Source: Bacteroidota bacterium (GTDB lineage: Bacteria > Bacteroidota > Bacteroidia > Bacteroidales > Tenuifilaceae). Taken from it: DNA of 33,371 bases. Shown here piece after piece: positions 15,243 through 23,965 of this stretch. Each line of letters begins with the position of its first letter. The first letter of the stretch is position 1. A program made the position numbers and the translations under genes. Under the pieces are notes generated by a model, which did not search any database, was not told the origin of the DNA, and worked only from the letters and a program-made list of their open reading frames with translations. The stretch lies in assembly GCA_029560875.1 (NCBI GenBank), contig JAKQKB010000111.1, positions 1 through 33,371 of the forward strand. Reading direction: 5' to 3'.

Positions 15243-15272
15243 TTGTTGTTTAAATAAATAGTTGTAATTTTG
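15243..15272 (+). promoter_or_regulatory. Promoter of the rplM-rpsI(-rpsB-tsf) operon
   Basis: TTG (15243-15245), a 19-base spacer and TAATTTTG (15265-15272) match the Bacteroidota -33/-7 pattern. The leader would be about 60 bases long. The 247-base gap before rplM otherwise holds only the 5' region of the divergent ligase gene. Confidence 0.7.
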
Positions 15273-15339
15273 CATCCCGCTTATTATAAATTAAAGGATC
15301 ACAAAAAGTAGGTATTAACTTAAAAGTTAGGAGTTTACA

Positions 15340-15795
15340 GTGGACACATTAAGTTACAGAACGGTAATGGCCAATAAGGCAACCGTTACAAAAGAGTGGG
15401 TAGTAATTGATGCAACCGACCAAGTATTAGGTAGGTTATCGAGCCAAGTTGCTAAAATGCTACGCGGCAAGCACAAACCCAATTACACACCACACGTTGA
15501 TTGCGGCGATAATGTAATCATTATCAACGCCGAGAAAGTTCGTTTAACCGGACGCAAGTTAACTGACAAAGAGTATGTTCGTCACACAGGTTTCCCTGGT
15601 GGACAACGCTTTGCTACCCCAAAGGATATGCTTAGCCGCAAACCAATTTGGGTTATCGAACATGCTGTTAAAGGTATGCTGCCAAAAAACAGATTAGCTA
15701 ATGCTGTTTTCAGAAACCTTTACGTTTATGCTGGTAATGAGCACCCACACGAGGCTCAAAAACCCAAGCAAATTGATTTAAGTACAATTAAATAG
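15340..15795 (+). CDS. rplM: 50S ribosomal protein L13
   Basis: A 151-residue large-subunit protein, one of the early-assembling proteins on 23S rRNA. The start is the GTG at 15340: it follows GTTAGGAG at good distance and yields MDTLSYRTVMANKATV, the N-terminus conserved among Bacteroidota L13 proteins. The inner ATG at 15367 would remove it. The core motifs VIDATDQVLGRLSSQVAK and MLRGKHKPNYTPHVDCGD are typical. It is followed at 7 bases by rpsI, as in nearly all bacteria. Confidence 0.97.
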   Translation: MDTLSYRTVMANKATVTKEWVVIDATDQVLGRLSSQVAKMLRGKHKPNYTPHVDCGDNVIIINAEKVRLTGRKLTDKEYVRHTGFPGGQRFATPKDMLSRKPIWVIEHAVKGMLPKNRLANAVFRNLYVYAGNEHPHEAQKPKQIDLSTIK

Positions 15796-15802
15796 TTAAC
15801 TT

Positions 15803-16189
15803 ATGCAGGTTTATAACGGATTAGGAAGAAGAAAGTCTGCAGTTGCCCGTGTTTACCTCAAAGAAGGTAAAGGCAATATCACCATAAATGGTAGAGACTT
15901 AAAAGATTACTTCAGTTCTGAGCTACTTCACTACGTAGTAAAGCAACCTTTGATGGTTCTTAACGTAACCGAGAATTTCGATATCAAGGTAACCCTTGAT
16001 GGCGGTGGCGAAAAAGGACAAGCAGAGGCTTTACGCTTAGGCATTGCTCGTGCTTTAGTTGAATTCAACGCTGAGAACAAACCAGCTCTTAAAGCTCACG
16101 GATTTATGACCCGCGACCCACGCGAAGTTGAGCGTAAGAAGCCAGGTCAACCAAAAGCAAGGAAGAGATTCCAGTTCAGCAAACGTTAA
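15803..16189 (+). CDS. rpsI: 30S ribosomal protein S9
   Basis: A 128-residue small-subunit protein of the head domain. [12 protein letters not shown] opens the protein, [19 protein letters not shown] is the central signature, and the C-terminus [11 protein letters not shown] ends in the invariant SKR tail that reaches the decoding-site tRNA. It is co-transcribed with rplM. Confidence 0.97.
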   Translation: MQVYNGLGRRKSAVARVYLKEGKGNITINGRDLKDYFSSELLHYVVKQPLMVLNVTENFDIKVTLDGGGEKGQAEALRLGIARALVEFNAENKPALKAHGFMTRDPREVERKKPGQPKARKRFQFSKR

Positions 16190-16214
16190 GAGAATTATCA
16201 AATTTATTAATTAT

Positions 16215-16277
16215 TTGGCAGGCAGTTTAGTAATAAATTGCCCAGACTCCCGGAAGGGACTACTGTGCGATTGCCAA
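16215..16277 (+). promoter_or_regulatory. Predicted structured leader of rpsB (possible autoregulation)
   Basis: The rpsI-rpsB gap folds into a three-way junction. Outer stem TTGGCA (16215-16220) pairs with TGCCAA (16272-16277). Hairpin one is GGCAGTTTA (16221-16229)/TAAATTGCC (16234-16242). Hairpin two is CAG-TCCC (16243-16251, AC bulge) with GGGA-CTG (16256-16265), capped by a GGAA tetraloop of the GNRA type. The helices abut without gaps, favouring coaxial stacking. Its place 24 bases before rpsB suggests control by S2, as known for rpsB-tsf in other bacteria; that role is inferred. Confidence 0.6.
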
Positions 16278-16301
16278 TAAAATCTAAACGAAGAAAACAA
16301 A

Positions 16302-17141
16302 ATGTCAAGAACAAATTTTAAAGAGCTACTTGATGCAGGTGTACACTTTGGCCACCTAAAACGTAAGTGGAACCCAAAGATGGCTCCATACATCTTTATG
16401 GAGAACAATGGTATTCATATCATTGACCTACACAAAACAGTAGTTAAAATTGATGAAGCTGCCGCTGCAGTTAAGCAAATTGCCAAATCAGGACGCAAAA
16501 TCCTATTTGTTGCCACCAAAAAACAAGCTAAAGAGATTGTTGCAGAACGCGTAAAACAGGTGAACATGCCATATGTTACCGAGCGCTGGCCTGGTGGTAT
16601 GCTAACAAACTTCCCTACTATTCGTAAGGCAGTTAAGAAAATGTCGTCTATCGATAAAATGATGACTGATGGCACTTTCAACAACCTGTCGAAACGTGAA
16701 AAACTTCAAATTTCACGTCAACGCGCTAAGTTAGAGAAAAACTTAGGTTCTATCTCCGATCTTAACCGACTTCCTGCTGCGCTATTCGTAGTAGACGTTC
16801 AGAAAGAGTACATCGCCGTACACGAAGCTAAAAGATTAAATATCCCGGTATTTGCAATGGTTGATACCTGTTGTGATCCTACTCCAATTGACTTTGTAAT
16901 ACCAGCTAACGACGATGCTTCAAAATCTATCGCTCTTATTGTTGACGTTATGTCGAAAGCAATTGAGGAAGGTTTAGAGGAAAGAAAAGCTGAGAAAGAA
17001 AAAGAACCAGCAGCTAAAGAGAAAAAAGACGAAGTAACCAAAACTCGCGCTCGCAAAGGCGGCAAAAAAGCCGATGATGCAGAGGTAGCAAAGGTTGAAG
17101 ACGTTGATGATAGCGCTGCTGACAGCGAAGATGACGAATAG
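16302..17141 (+). CDS. rpsB: 30S ribosomal protein S2
   Basis: A 279-residue protein. The S2 core covers residues about 1-225: LLDAGVHFGHLKRKWNPKM at the start, then the RWPGGMLTNF and VVDVQKEYIAVHEAKRLNIP signatures. It is followed by a low-complexity charged tail of about 55 residues, first Lys/Glu-rich and then Asp/Glu-rich, ending DDSAADSEDDE. Such tails are lineage-variable and not part of the fold. S2 is added late to the 30S subunit and binds S1-containing regions. It pairs with tsf, 24 bases downstream, in the classic rpsB-tsf unit. Confidence 0.97.
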   Translation: MSRTNFKELLDAGVHFGHLKRKWNPKMAPYIFMENNGIHIIDLHKTVVKIDEAAAAVKQIAKSGRKILFVATKKQAKEIVAERVKQVNMPYVTERWPGGMLTNFPTIRKAVKKMSSIDKMMTDGTFNNLSKREKLQISRQRAKLEKNLGSISDLNRLPAALFVVDVQKEYIAVHEAKRLNIPVFAMVDTCCDPTPIDFVIPANDDASKSIALIVDVMSKAIEEGLEERKAEKEKEPAAKEKKDEVTKTRARKGGKKADDAEVAKVEDVDDSAADSEDDE

Positions 17142-17165
17142 TATTTACTTTAAACGATTATAAAA

Positions 17166-17993
17166 ATGGCCGAAGTAACAGCTGCTGATGTTGCCAAATT
17201 AAGAAAAATGACCGGTGCAGGCATGATGGACTGCAAAAATGCATTGGTTGAAGCAAATGGCGATATCGATAAAGCAATTGAGATAATCCGCGAACGCGGA
17301 AAAGCTATTGCAACCAAACGTGCTGGTAGAGAAGCTGGCGAAGGTGCTGGTTTATCGAAAGTGAACGCAAACGCAACCCGCGGTGCAATGGTAGTATTAA
17401 ACTGCGAAACTGACTTTGTTGCAAAGAATGCTGACTTTGTTGGTTTCACACAAAAAATTCTTGAGATTGCCCTTGAAAAGGCTCCTGCAAACCTAGATGC
17501 TCTTAAAGATCTATCCATTGATGGAAGAAAAATTTCCGACATGGTTGCTGAATTCTCAGGTGTAACAGGCGAAAAAGTTGATTTATCGTACTACGATCAA
17601 ATTAATGCTACTTTTGTTGTTCCTTATATCCATCCAGGTAACAAACTTGCCACCATGGTAGGCTTTAACAAGGTTATCGATTTACAAGCAGGTAAAGATA
17701 TTGCAATGCAAATTGCAGCCATGAGCCCAGTTTCTATCGATAAGGATGATGTTCCCGAAGATGTTAAGAAGAAGGAATTCGAAATTGGCCGAGAGCAAGC
17801 TCGTTTGGAAGGCAAGCCAGAAAATATGCTTGACAAAATTGCTGAAGGTAAACTTCAGAAATTCTTCAAAGAGAGCACTCTTATGAATCAAGACTTTGTT
17901 AAGGATAACAAAATGACTATCCGTCAGTACCTACAAAGCATTGATAAGGATTTGAAAATTGTTGCCTTTAAGCGTGTTTCGCTAAACGCATAA
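17166..17993 (+). CDS. tsf: Translation elongation factor Ts
   Basis: A 275-residue guanine nucleotide exchange factor for EF-Tu. The N-terminal UBA-like domain contains LRKMTGAGMMDCKNAL (about 12-27). The TDFVAKN motif (about 80-86), which contacts the EF-Tu nucleotide site, is intact. Two core subdomains and a C-terminal region complete the normal length. The gene ends the ribosomal block and is followed by a strong terminator. Confidence 0.97.
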   Translation: MAEVTAADVAKLRKMTGAGMMDCKNALVEANGDIDKAIEIIRERGKAIATKRAGREAGEGAGLSKVNANATRGAMVVLNCETDFVAKNADFVGFTQKILEIALEKAPANLDALKDLSIDGRKISDMVAEFSGVTGEKVDLSYYDQINATFVVPYIHPGNKLATMVGFNKVIDLQAGKDIAMQIAAMSPVSIDKDDVPEDVKKKEFEIGREQARLEGKPENMLDKIAEGKLQKFFKESTLMNQDFVKDNKMTIRQYLQSIDKDLKIVAFKRVSLNA

Positions 17994-18008
17994 AATTTAT
18001 ACTTTATA

Positions 18009-18041
18009 ATAAAAAACCCCAAGAGTTCTTGGGGTTTTTCT
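18009..18041. terminator. Bidirectional rho-independent terminator after tsf
   Basis: ACCCCAAGA and CTTGGGGT form a stem with a short GTT-type loop, flanked by A6 on the left and T5CT5 on the right. It therefore serves tsf (+) and the lipoprotein gene (-). Confidence 0.9.
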
Positions 18042-18055
18042 TTTTCTAAAACAAA

Positions 18056-18598
18056 TTAATAAACCTCGGGGGCATTTATTCGTTTTACTTTAAACTTTCC
18101 TTTTAAATAAAAAGGAGCTTCGCCGCTTTTTTTATCATAATAAAAATCTCCTTCATAAGTACCTTCAATGTATCCACCTACATCGCCAATTTTAGAAACA
18201 TTTACCGATGCGTTATTACTATAGATATAAAGACCAGACTCCTTAACTGGCAAGTTTAAGTAGATTTCAAACTCACTACTCATCGTTGACTCGCCAACCT
18301 GAGCGCTATAAATTTGAAGATAATACTCCAACTCAATATTATCGCCCAAATCCACATCTTCGGCATGTTCTATATATATTCCATTATACTCTTTTGCAAT
18401 GCCATAATTTACAAGATAACCAATATGTGCTTCAGGTTCACCAAGATTAAAAGTAGGATTTGTGTAGGTTTTTTCACCAATAGTAAAAGTGCCTTCAATA
18501 GTTACGGAGTTCGATAAAGTCTCCTCATCCTTTTCGCATGAAACAAATAATGCACTAACAAATGCTAGTACAGCAATAAATGAAATTAGTTTTTTCAT
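18056..18598 (-). CDS. Small lipoprotein of unknown function
   Basis: A 180-residue exported lipoprotein. From the ATG at 18598 it has a lipoprotein signal peptide ending in the lipobox LFVSC at residue 21, followed by acidic EKDEE. This is a Bacteroidota-style surface-exposure signal that may route it to the outer membrane surface. The mature part is beta-rich (TIEGTFTIGEKTYTNPTFNLG; GGYIEGTYEGDFYYD), as in many small Bacteroidota lipoproteins. No function can be assigned. The longer frame from 18634 adds a non-signal prefix and is rejected. It stands alone between the tsf terminator and a divergent lipoprotein gene. Confidence 0.82.
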   Translation of the reverse strand: MKKLISFIAVLAFVSALFVSCEKDEETLSNSVTIEGTFTIGEKTYTNPTFNLGEPEAHIGYLVNYGIAKEYNGIYIEHAEDVDLGDNIELEYYLQIYSAQVGESTMSSEFEIYLNLPVKESGLYIYSNNASVNVSKIGDVGGYIEGTYEGDFYYDKKSGEAPFYLKGKFKVKRINAPEVY

Positions 18599-18720
18599 GT
18601 TATCAATTTTTGAGTTAATAAAACATTTAAACACGCAGTATTGAACTATTGTTTAGCTTATGCGTAAAAAATATTGGATTGGCATAAAAATTGAAAGTTT
18701 TGGATTATAATTTAATATTT

Positions 18721-19344
18721 ATGAAAAACATAATATATATGTTCATCTTAATTGCACTAAGTTCTTGTGCAACAACAAACATTTCTCAGATTAATAAGCA
18801 TCCTCCAGAAATTAAACATTCTAGAATTATGACCCTATGCATTATTTCTTCGGATAATCTGACCGCCTTTGATGAGGACTTTTATGATAGAAATGTTAGG
18901 TACTCATTTAACAATTTTGAGGATTTAAAGTATAGGGTTCAACTGGAAAAAACGATCAGGAGAAACATTGAAAATGAAAATGGATTCCCTAATGTAATTA
19001 AGTCTTCAGAAGTTTTTCAAGCAACAGAAGATTATACTTACGAAGAGTTCATGCAGAAGTTCAATGAAAGTGGTTGTCAAGCGCTACTATTAGTAAATCT
19101 TAAAGATCGATGGAATACAACTAAGTATGTAACTACTTACTACGAGAACTCTAGCATTACACGGGAAGACTCCGAACCTAATCACCTATATTACTGTTAC
19201 TTAATCGACCAAAAAGATTTGAGTAGAACGAATTGGGTAGCAATAGTTGAAGTTCAAGGAGTTTTTGCGGGATTTGATACTTTAAACAATCACTTAGCAA
19301 GAAAAATTAGTCGAAATCTTCATAAAAATAATTACATCTGGTAA
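18721..19344 (+). CDS. Lipoprotein of unknown function
   Basis: A 207-residue product. The ATG at 18721 gives MKNIIYMFILIALSSC with the lipobox cysteine at residue 16; the in-frame TTG at 18691 is not needed. Residues 28-170 alternate short strands and helices around the phrase QALLLVNLKDRW (about 113-124). This resembles lipoproteins whose core binds or senses something in the periplasm, but it is not assignable to a family. It is divergent from the neighbouring lipoprotein gene, sharing a 122-base AT-rich intergenic region. Confidence 0.8.
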   Translation: MKNIIYMFILIALSSCATTNISQINKHPPEIKHSRIMTLCIISSDNLTAFDEDFYDRNVRYSFNNFEDLKYRVQLEKTIRRNIENENGFPNVIKSSEVFQATEDYTYEEFMQKFNESGCQALLLVNLKDRWNTTKYVTTYYENSSITREDSEPNHLYYCYLIDQKDLSRTNWVAIVEVQGVFAGFDTLNNHLARKISRNLHKNNYIW

Positions 19345-19375
19345 AAGAAAGGCCACTTTCGTGGCCTTTCTTAAT
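19345..19375. terminator. Bidirectional terminator
   Basis: Stem GAAAGGCCAC (19347-19356) / GTGGCCTTTC (19361-19370) with loop TTTC, extended by AA/TT. It sits between convergent genes. The T tract is short on both sides. Confidence 0.75.
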
Positions 19376-19377
19376 TG

Positions 19378-20211
19378 TTAACAGCTACACCCACAACCAC
19401 ATCCCTTTGGCTTTCTACCATAAACTGTGATGCTAAATATTCCGGTTCCTGCTTCTTTGAAAGATCTCAACTCCGTTTCGTTCAAAAAATTCAGCAAAAC
19501 TTCATCAGGAACTGTAATTTGTTTTTCTTTCTGAATCGTTACGTCAACAAATCCGGTTCGTTCAATAATCCCAATGTACTCGTCCTTATCAATTGCACCA
19601 GCAACACATCCGGCATACATTTCGGCAGCTTGCTTAATTTTTTCGGGAAGTTCACCTTTAATAACCACATCAGAAATTGAGAAATGCCCACCATTTTTCA
19701 GAATTCTATAAATCTCCTCAAAGGCTTTTTGCTTATTTGGAACAAGATTCAGCACACAATTGCTAATTACCACGTCGGCAACCTTTGCGTTGATAGGCAT
19801 ACTTTCAATATCCCCGAGCATAAACTCCACATTGCTGTAGTTTAGTTTCTTTGCATTCTCACGTGCCTTTGATATCATGGCCTCGGTCATGTCAATGCCA
19901 ACAACCTTGCCGTATTCTCCCACAATTGCACGAGCCACAAAGCAATCGTTTCCTGCACCAGAGCCAAGGTCAACTACGGTATCGCCCTCCTTAATTTTAG
20001 CATATTCAGTGGGAATACCACAGCCTAAACCTAAATCGGCATCGGCATTATAGCCTTTAACTTGATTATAATTTTCGCTAAATATTGTGTAATCAACACC
20101 AGAGCAACATCCTGTTGCTCCGCAACACGACGATTCGTTTTCCTGCTTCGATTGCATTGCAATTTGGCTATACTTTTCCTTAACGGTTTGTTTGATATCC
20201 TTTTGATCCAT
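19378..20211 (-). CDS. arsM: Arsenite S-adenosylmethionine methyltransferase
   Basis: A 277-residue class I methyltransferase. The SAM-binding motif DLGSGAGND is at 81-89. The three arsenite-binding cysteines conserved in ArsM appear as C64 (GLGCGIP), C152 (SNCVLN) and C202 (AGCVAGA). An N-terminal CC...CC cluster (29-36) and a C-terminal CGCGCSC tail add further thiols. It converts As(III) into methylated, in part volatile, species. It lies 31 bases downstream of arsR in one operon. No arsenite pump or arsenate reductase is next to it, so in this locus methylation is the only visible detoxification route. Confidence 0.94.
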   Translation of the reverse strand: MDQKDIKQTVKEKYSQIAMQSKQENESSCCGATGCCSGVDYTIFSENYNQVKGYNADADLGLGCGIPTEYAKIKEGDTVVDLGSGAGNDCFVARAIVGEYGKVVGIDMTEAMISKARENAKKLNYSNVEFMLGDIESMPINAKVADVVISNCVLNLVPNKQKAFEEIYRILKNGGHFSISDVVIKGELPEKIKQAAEMYAGCVAGAIDKDEYIGIIERTGFVDVTIQKEKQITVPDEVLLNFLNETELRSFKEAGTGIFSITVYGRKPKGCGCGCSC

Positions 20212-20242
20212 AATTGAAATTTTTTTGTTAATTAATTAGTGA

Positions 20243-20578
20243 TTACTTACAGCAATTACATCCTGTTGTATCTAACATATCCAAGTAGGATTGAATTGCC
20301 TCTTTTAGCTCCTCAACTCTTTGGGGGTTAAGGCAATAATTAGTTTTAACGCCCTCAGTAACGCCAACAATTAAACCAACATCCTTGAGCTCTTTTAGGT
20401 GCTGATTTACAGTTGTTCTACTTAAGGGCAATTCTTCTGTTATGTCTCCAGTGATGCACATCTTAGCATCGGACAAAAATTTTAGAATTGCCAACCGGGC
20501 GGGATGTGACAATGCCTTGCAAAGTTCTGCGCAGCTTTGCAAATCATTGTCAAAAAGTTCTGTTTTAGCTAAAACCAT
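20243..20578 (-). CDS. arsR: ArsR-family arsenic-responsive repressor
   Basis: A 111-residue winged-helix repressor. The start is the ATG at 20578; a TTG-initiated extension to 20599 is less likely. LCKALSHPARLAILKFL is the typical helix 1-2 region and LSRTTVNQHLKELKDVGLI the recognition helix. Cysteines lie near the N-terminus (QSCAELCK), in KMCITG, and in a C-terminal TTGCNCC cluster, giving several possible As(III) sites. The order arsR-arsM, and the palindrome around the promoter, indicate self-repression released by arsenite. Confidence 0.9.
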   Translation of the reverse strand: MVLAKTELFDNDLQSCAELCKALSHPARLAILKFLSDAKMCITGDITEELPLSRTTVNQHLKELKDVGLIVGVTEGVKTNYCLNPQRVEELKEAIQSYLDMLDTTGCNCCK

Positions 20579-20638
20579 ATGGAATTTATTTGATTTCAAG
20601 CAGGAGACACCTTAAAAAATCTCGTGCTAAAAACTATT

Positions 20639-20660
20639 TATGACGCAAATATACGTCATA
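20639..20660 (-). promoter_or_regulatory. arsR-arsM promoter -7 box embedded in operator palindrome
   Basis: TATGACG (20639-20645) and CGTCATA (20654-20660) are perfect inverted repeats separated by exactly eight bases. Those eight bases read TATATTTG on the minus strand, a full match to the -7 consensus TAnnTTTG. A dimeric repressor bound here would cover the -7 element directly. Confidence 0.75.
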
Positions 20661-20690
20661 ATATTTTAGCGATTCTAAAGAATTTTGCGC

Positions 20691-21449
20691 TTAACTAATA
20701 CTAGGCCTTAACTGAAAAAGGGGTAAATCTTCAACAGAAAACTCTACTTTACGGCCAACTTTTAGGGTCTCATTCGCAAGGGTCTCTGTATCAACCAATA
20801 CTGCCTGAAAGCGGCCAAGAGAACAAGTTCCGCAATTGAGATATTGTTTGCGTTGGTTTATGTAGTACATCTTATGCAGCTCTAACTTATGAGTGTGACC
20901 AAGAATAACTAAATCGTACTTTCGAAGTAATTTTAGCGCATAAAGCAAGTACTTATAGGAATTATATTTTCGGGGTACACGGTTAACCTCGTCATCGTAC
21001 TCCACAATTTTGAAGTACAATCGCTCCGCCCATTTCATTTTCACAATAAACCTCAAAACGTAAAACCCTAATTTTCCAATAAACCTCCCAATAGAGGTTC
21101 CATTTAGGAAATCGGCGTTGTGACCATGCTCTATGTGTATTGTTTTGCCTTGTGAATTGGTTATGTTGAAATGATCCCGGGCTTTGGGATTCCATAAATC
21201 GTGGTTTCCTCTTATGTAAATAAAGCCTTTGGTATCGAAATATTCAATTAACCTTGTATTTCTCTCAACAATATCAGCATAAGTGTACTTGTAAAGTTCA
21301 AACACATCGCCGTTCAGAATAACCTGATCAACTCCATAGTACTTAATAATATCGTCGAGAACCTTGATAAATTTCTTAGCTTTCCAACCAAAAGTTCCAA
21401 ACTTATCACCAGTGTCAATATGCAAATCCGATAAAACTAACAACTTCAT
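20691..21449 (-). CDS. Calcineurin-like metallophosphoesterase, LpxH-like
   Basis: A 252-residue phosphoesterase with the full dimetal motif set: DLH (about 8-10), GD in ILNGDVF (about 47-48), GNHD (about 80-83), a His in IEHGHN (about 107) and GHTH (about 185-188). The architecture resembles LpxH/UDP-2,3-diacylglucosamine hydrolase, acting in lipid A synthesis, and related Bacteroidota phosphatases. The substrate is not certain. It is encoded 32 bases after the TPR-SpoIIE gene and probably co-transcribed with it. Confidence 0.85.
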   Translation of the reverse strand: MKLLVLSDLHIDTGDKFGTFGWKAKKFIKVLDDIIKYYGVDQVILNGDVFELYKYTYADIVERNTRLIEYFDTKGFIYIRGNHDLWNPKARDHFNITNSQGKTIHIEHGHNADFLNGTSIGRFIGKLGFYVLRFIVKMKWAERLYFKIVEYDDEVNRVPRKYNSYKYLLYALKLLRKYDLVILGHTHKLELHKMYYINQRKQYLNCGTCSLGRFQAVLVDTETLANETLKVGRKVEFSVEDLPLFQLRPSIS

Positions 21450-21481
21450 GATTTATGAGAGGGTTGTGTTACAAAAATCGA

Positions 21482-23779
21482 TTAAACTTTAAAACCCATA
21501 ACCAAAATATCGTCTACTTGTTTTTGATTACCCTTAAAATCTTCAAAATTTTGCTCGATGACGTTAAGTTGCTCCTTGAGTGATAGTGTTTGAATATCGA
21601 GCAGCAATCTTTTGAAATTAACCAGCATATACTTTAAATTGGAAGGGCCTCCGAACTGATCGGTATAACCATCGGAGAACATGTAAAAGATATCGCCATT
21701 TTTGTAACTAATTTTTTGATTTGTAAATGGTTTCTCTCCAATAACATGATAACCAATTGGCATCTTATTCCCTTTAAACTCGTATACGGAAAACCCATTG
21801 TGCGTTTCAACGGGTTGTTCCAATCCAAATCCGCCCAATTCTGTTTTCCGGACAATTAAAAGCGGTAAATATGCTCCGGCATACTCCAATTCTTGTTTCT
21901 CCTTATCGATAAGCACTAGGCTCATATCCATACCATCGTGCGACTCACCCTCAACACCAGTTTGGTTTAACGATGCTATAACCAACTGGCGCAGCTTGAA
22001 TAGCAACTCTCCAGCACTCTCGGCACAATGAGTTGCTGTAAGTTCCTTAATAAGCGTAATACCAAGCATACTCATGAATGCACCAGGAACACCGTGCCCA
22101 GTACAATCCGCAACAGCTACGGCAATTCTCCCATCCGCTAATTGGGTAGTCCAAAAGAAATCGCCACTTACAATATTCTTGGGTTGGTAGTACACAAAAT
22201 GTTCTGTAAGGTAGCTATTAAGGTTATTGGTGCGAGGCAGAACTGCTGCCTGAATCCGGCTCGCATACCGAATGCTATCGGTAATTTGCTTTTGTTGATC
22301 GGTAATTTGATCGCGTTGACGTTCTGCCAGATCTCGCTGTGCCTCAATCTCTTGCTTTTGGTCCTCAATCTCACCCTTCTGCCTAAGTATTTCGTGATTC
22401 TGTGCTACTAATAGTTTGTTTATTTTTTGCTTCTCCCTTAAAAAGTAAAATATTACCAATGCCAATGCAATAGCAAGAACTAAGGCTATTGAAATAAAAA
22501 GTGTAAACATCCTTTGTCGTTCTAGTCGTTCCTGTTGCATTGCTTCGCGCTGTTTAGTTATTATCTCCTGCTCGCGCTCCCTTTTATCAAAATCGTACTG
22601 CATTTCTAGCCTTGAGATTTCGCCAGCATTAATGCTATCCTTAATGGAAGAATGGTAACTGTAATTCTCCAATGCTTTACGGAAATCTCCTTTTAATCTA
22701 TATGCAGAAGATAAACTTAGATATATATCCCTAACATCGGACATTAACTGCTGCTTTTGAGCTACAGTAAGTGCAGCGTTAAGATACTTGAATCCTTCGG
22801 AGTAGTTACCCTTTTTAATTTGGATTTCGCCAAGATATCTGTTTAACTTCGAAACATCAATACTATCGTTCACGGATTGCTTAAGGGCAAGGGCTTTCTC
22901 TAGGTTCTCTGTGGCTTTATCCAAATCGTTTAGTTCAAAATATATTATTCCCATCAGCAAATTGTTTGCCGCCATAGCATGGGTGTTTTGAGTTTGGGAA
23001 TTGTATGCAAGTACCTGTTTGGCAATTTCGAGAGCTTTATCGTTCAACCCAGAATGGTAGTATATATTAGCCTGCTCGGTTAACGACAAGGTTATACCGT
23101 TCTGATTCCGTAAATTCCGATATTGGTTTAGAGCAATCTCATTATACTGAAGCGCCTTGTCGTAAATCTCTAATCTATTAAAAAGTCTGGCAATACTGAG
23201 CGACGTCCACGCCATTCCCTCCTTATCGTCCTCTTTCTCATAAGTTTCTAGAGCTTGTAACATGTGCTCGATGGCCTTAGGATAACTCCCCGTTAAACTG
23301 TAAACAGTGCCAATGTTAACCTGAGTGCGAGCAATTTGAATTTTATCCTTAATCCTCTCGTTAATATCCAAAGCACTCCGATACGAGTTTAAGGCTTGAA
23401 CGAAATCGCTCCTAAGCTGATAAACATTACCTATCCGGTTAAGGTTAATTGCAACCCAAAGTTCCTGATTTTGCTCCTTTGCAAGTTCTAACGATTTTTG
23501 AAGATGGTTTAATGCCAATTCAAAATCGTTTCGGTTGTAGTAGCAATAACCAAGGGTATGCTCGGCCTTTAAAAGCAAAAATTTATCATCAAGACCTGAG
23601 GCCTGATTTACTGCTTTCTGCGCTAAAACTATGGCCGAATCAGAATTTGACGTGCGTGCTTTTTCGGCACTATTTATCAAAGACTCTACCAGTTCTTTAT
23701 CGTTCTGTGCTATAACACTGTATGAAACCAAAAGGATTAGCAGGCATACAAAATGAACCTTTAGGAAATTAAATTGCAT
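21482..23779 (-). CDS. TPR sensor with SpoIIE/PP2C-type serine phosphatase
   Basis: A 765-residue protein. It has a signal peptide (1-24), then a periplasmic array of about eight TPR-like repeats (about 30-385), one transmembrane helix (424-447), a coiled coil (about 448-500, QKGEIEDQKQEIEAQ) and a cytoplasmic PP2C phosphatase (about 505-765). The metal-binding motifs SGDFFW (538-543) and DCTGHGVPGAFMS (558-570) are intact. Such proteins dephosphorylate serine on anti-sigma-factor antagonists in partner-switching pathways; no antagonist gene is adjacent. It is divergent from a Cache-HAMP-GAF-PAS sensor gene, which lacks an enzymatic domain and may act with it. Confidence 0.92.
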   Translation of the reverse strand: MQFNFLKVHFVCLLILLVSYSVIAQNDKELVESLINSAEKARTSNSDSAIVLAQKAVNQASGLDDKFLLLKAEHTLGYCYYNRNDFELALNHLQKSLELAKEQNQELWVAINLNRIGNVYQLRSDFVQALNSYRSALDINERIKDKIQIARTQVNIGTVYSLTGSYPKAIEHMLQALETYEKEDDKEGMAWTSLSIARLFNRLEIYDKALQYNEIALNQYRNLRNQNGITLSLTEQANIYYHSGLNDKALEIAKQVLAYNSQTQNTHAMAANNLLMGIIYFELNDLDKATENLEKALALKQSVNDSIDVSKLNRYLGEIQIKKGNYSEGFKYLNAALTVAQKQQLMSDVRDIYLSLSSAYRLKGDFRKALENYSYHSSIKDSINAGEISRLEMQYDFDKREREQEIITKQREAMQQERLERQRMFTLFISIALVLAIALALVIFYFLREKQKINKLLVAQNHEILRQKGEIEDQKQEIEAQRDLAERQRDQITDQQKQITDSIRYASRIQAAVLPRTNNLNSYLTEHFVYYQPKNIVSGDFFWTTQLADGRIAVAVADCTGHGVPGAFMSMLGITLIKELTATHCAESAGELLFKLRQLVIASLNQTGVEGESHDGMDMSLVLIDKEKQELEYAGAYLPLLIVRKTELGGFGLEQPVETHNGFSVYEFKGNKMPIGYHVIGEKPFTNQKISYKNGDIFYMFSDGYTDQFGGPSNLKYMLVNFKRLLLDIQTLSLKEQLNVIEQNFEDFKGNQKQVDDILVMGFKV

Positions 23780-23965
23780 GGGATGATATTATTTAATCCA
23801 ATAAAGATATTCCATTTGGTTAAACCAATAAATTTTTACCAATATTTTTTTAAAAGGCTGAACCGATTAATGTATGTTTGTTTTGTTCTATTAAAACATT
23901 TCGTATTTTTAACCCAATTTGGTTGTATCAAAGTAAACTTAAAAACTAAAGCAATGAGGTTGAAT

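Noticed and set aside
23774..23965. N-terminal extension of the Cache sensor
   Set aside because: The 64 added residues overlap the divergent gene's start and the shared promoter region; they are not a sensible signal sequence ahead of the real first helix.
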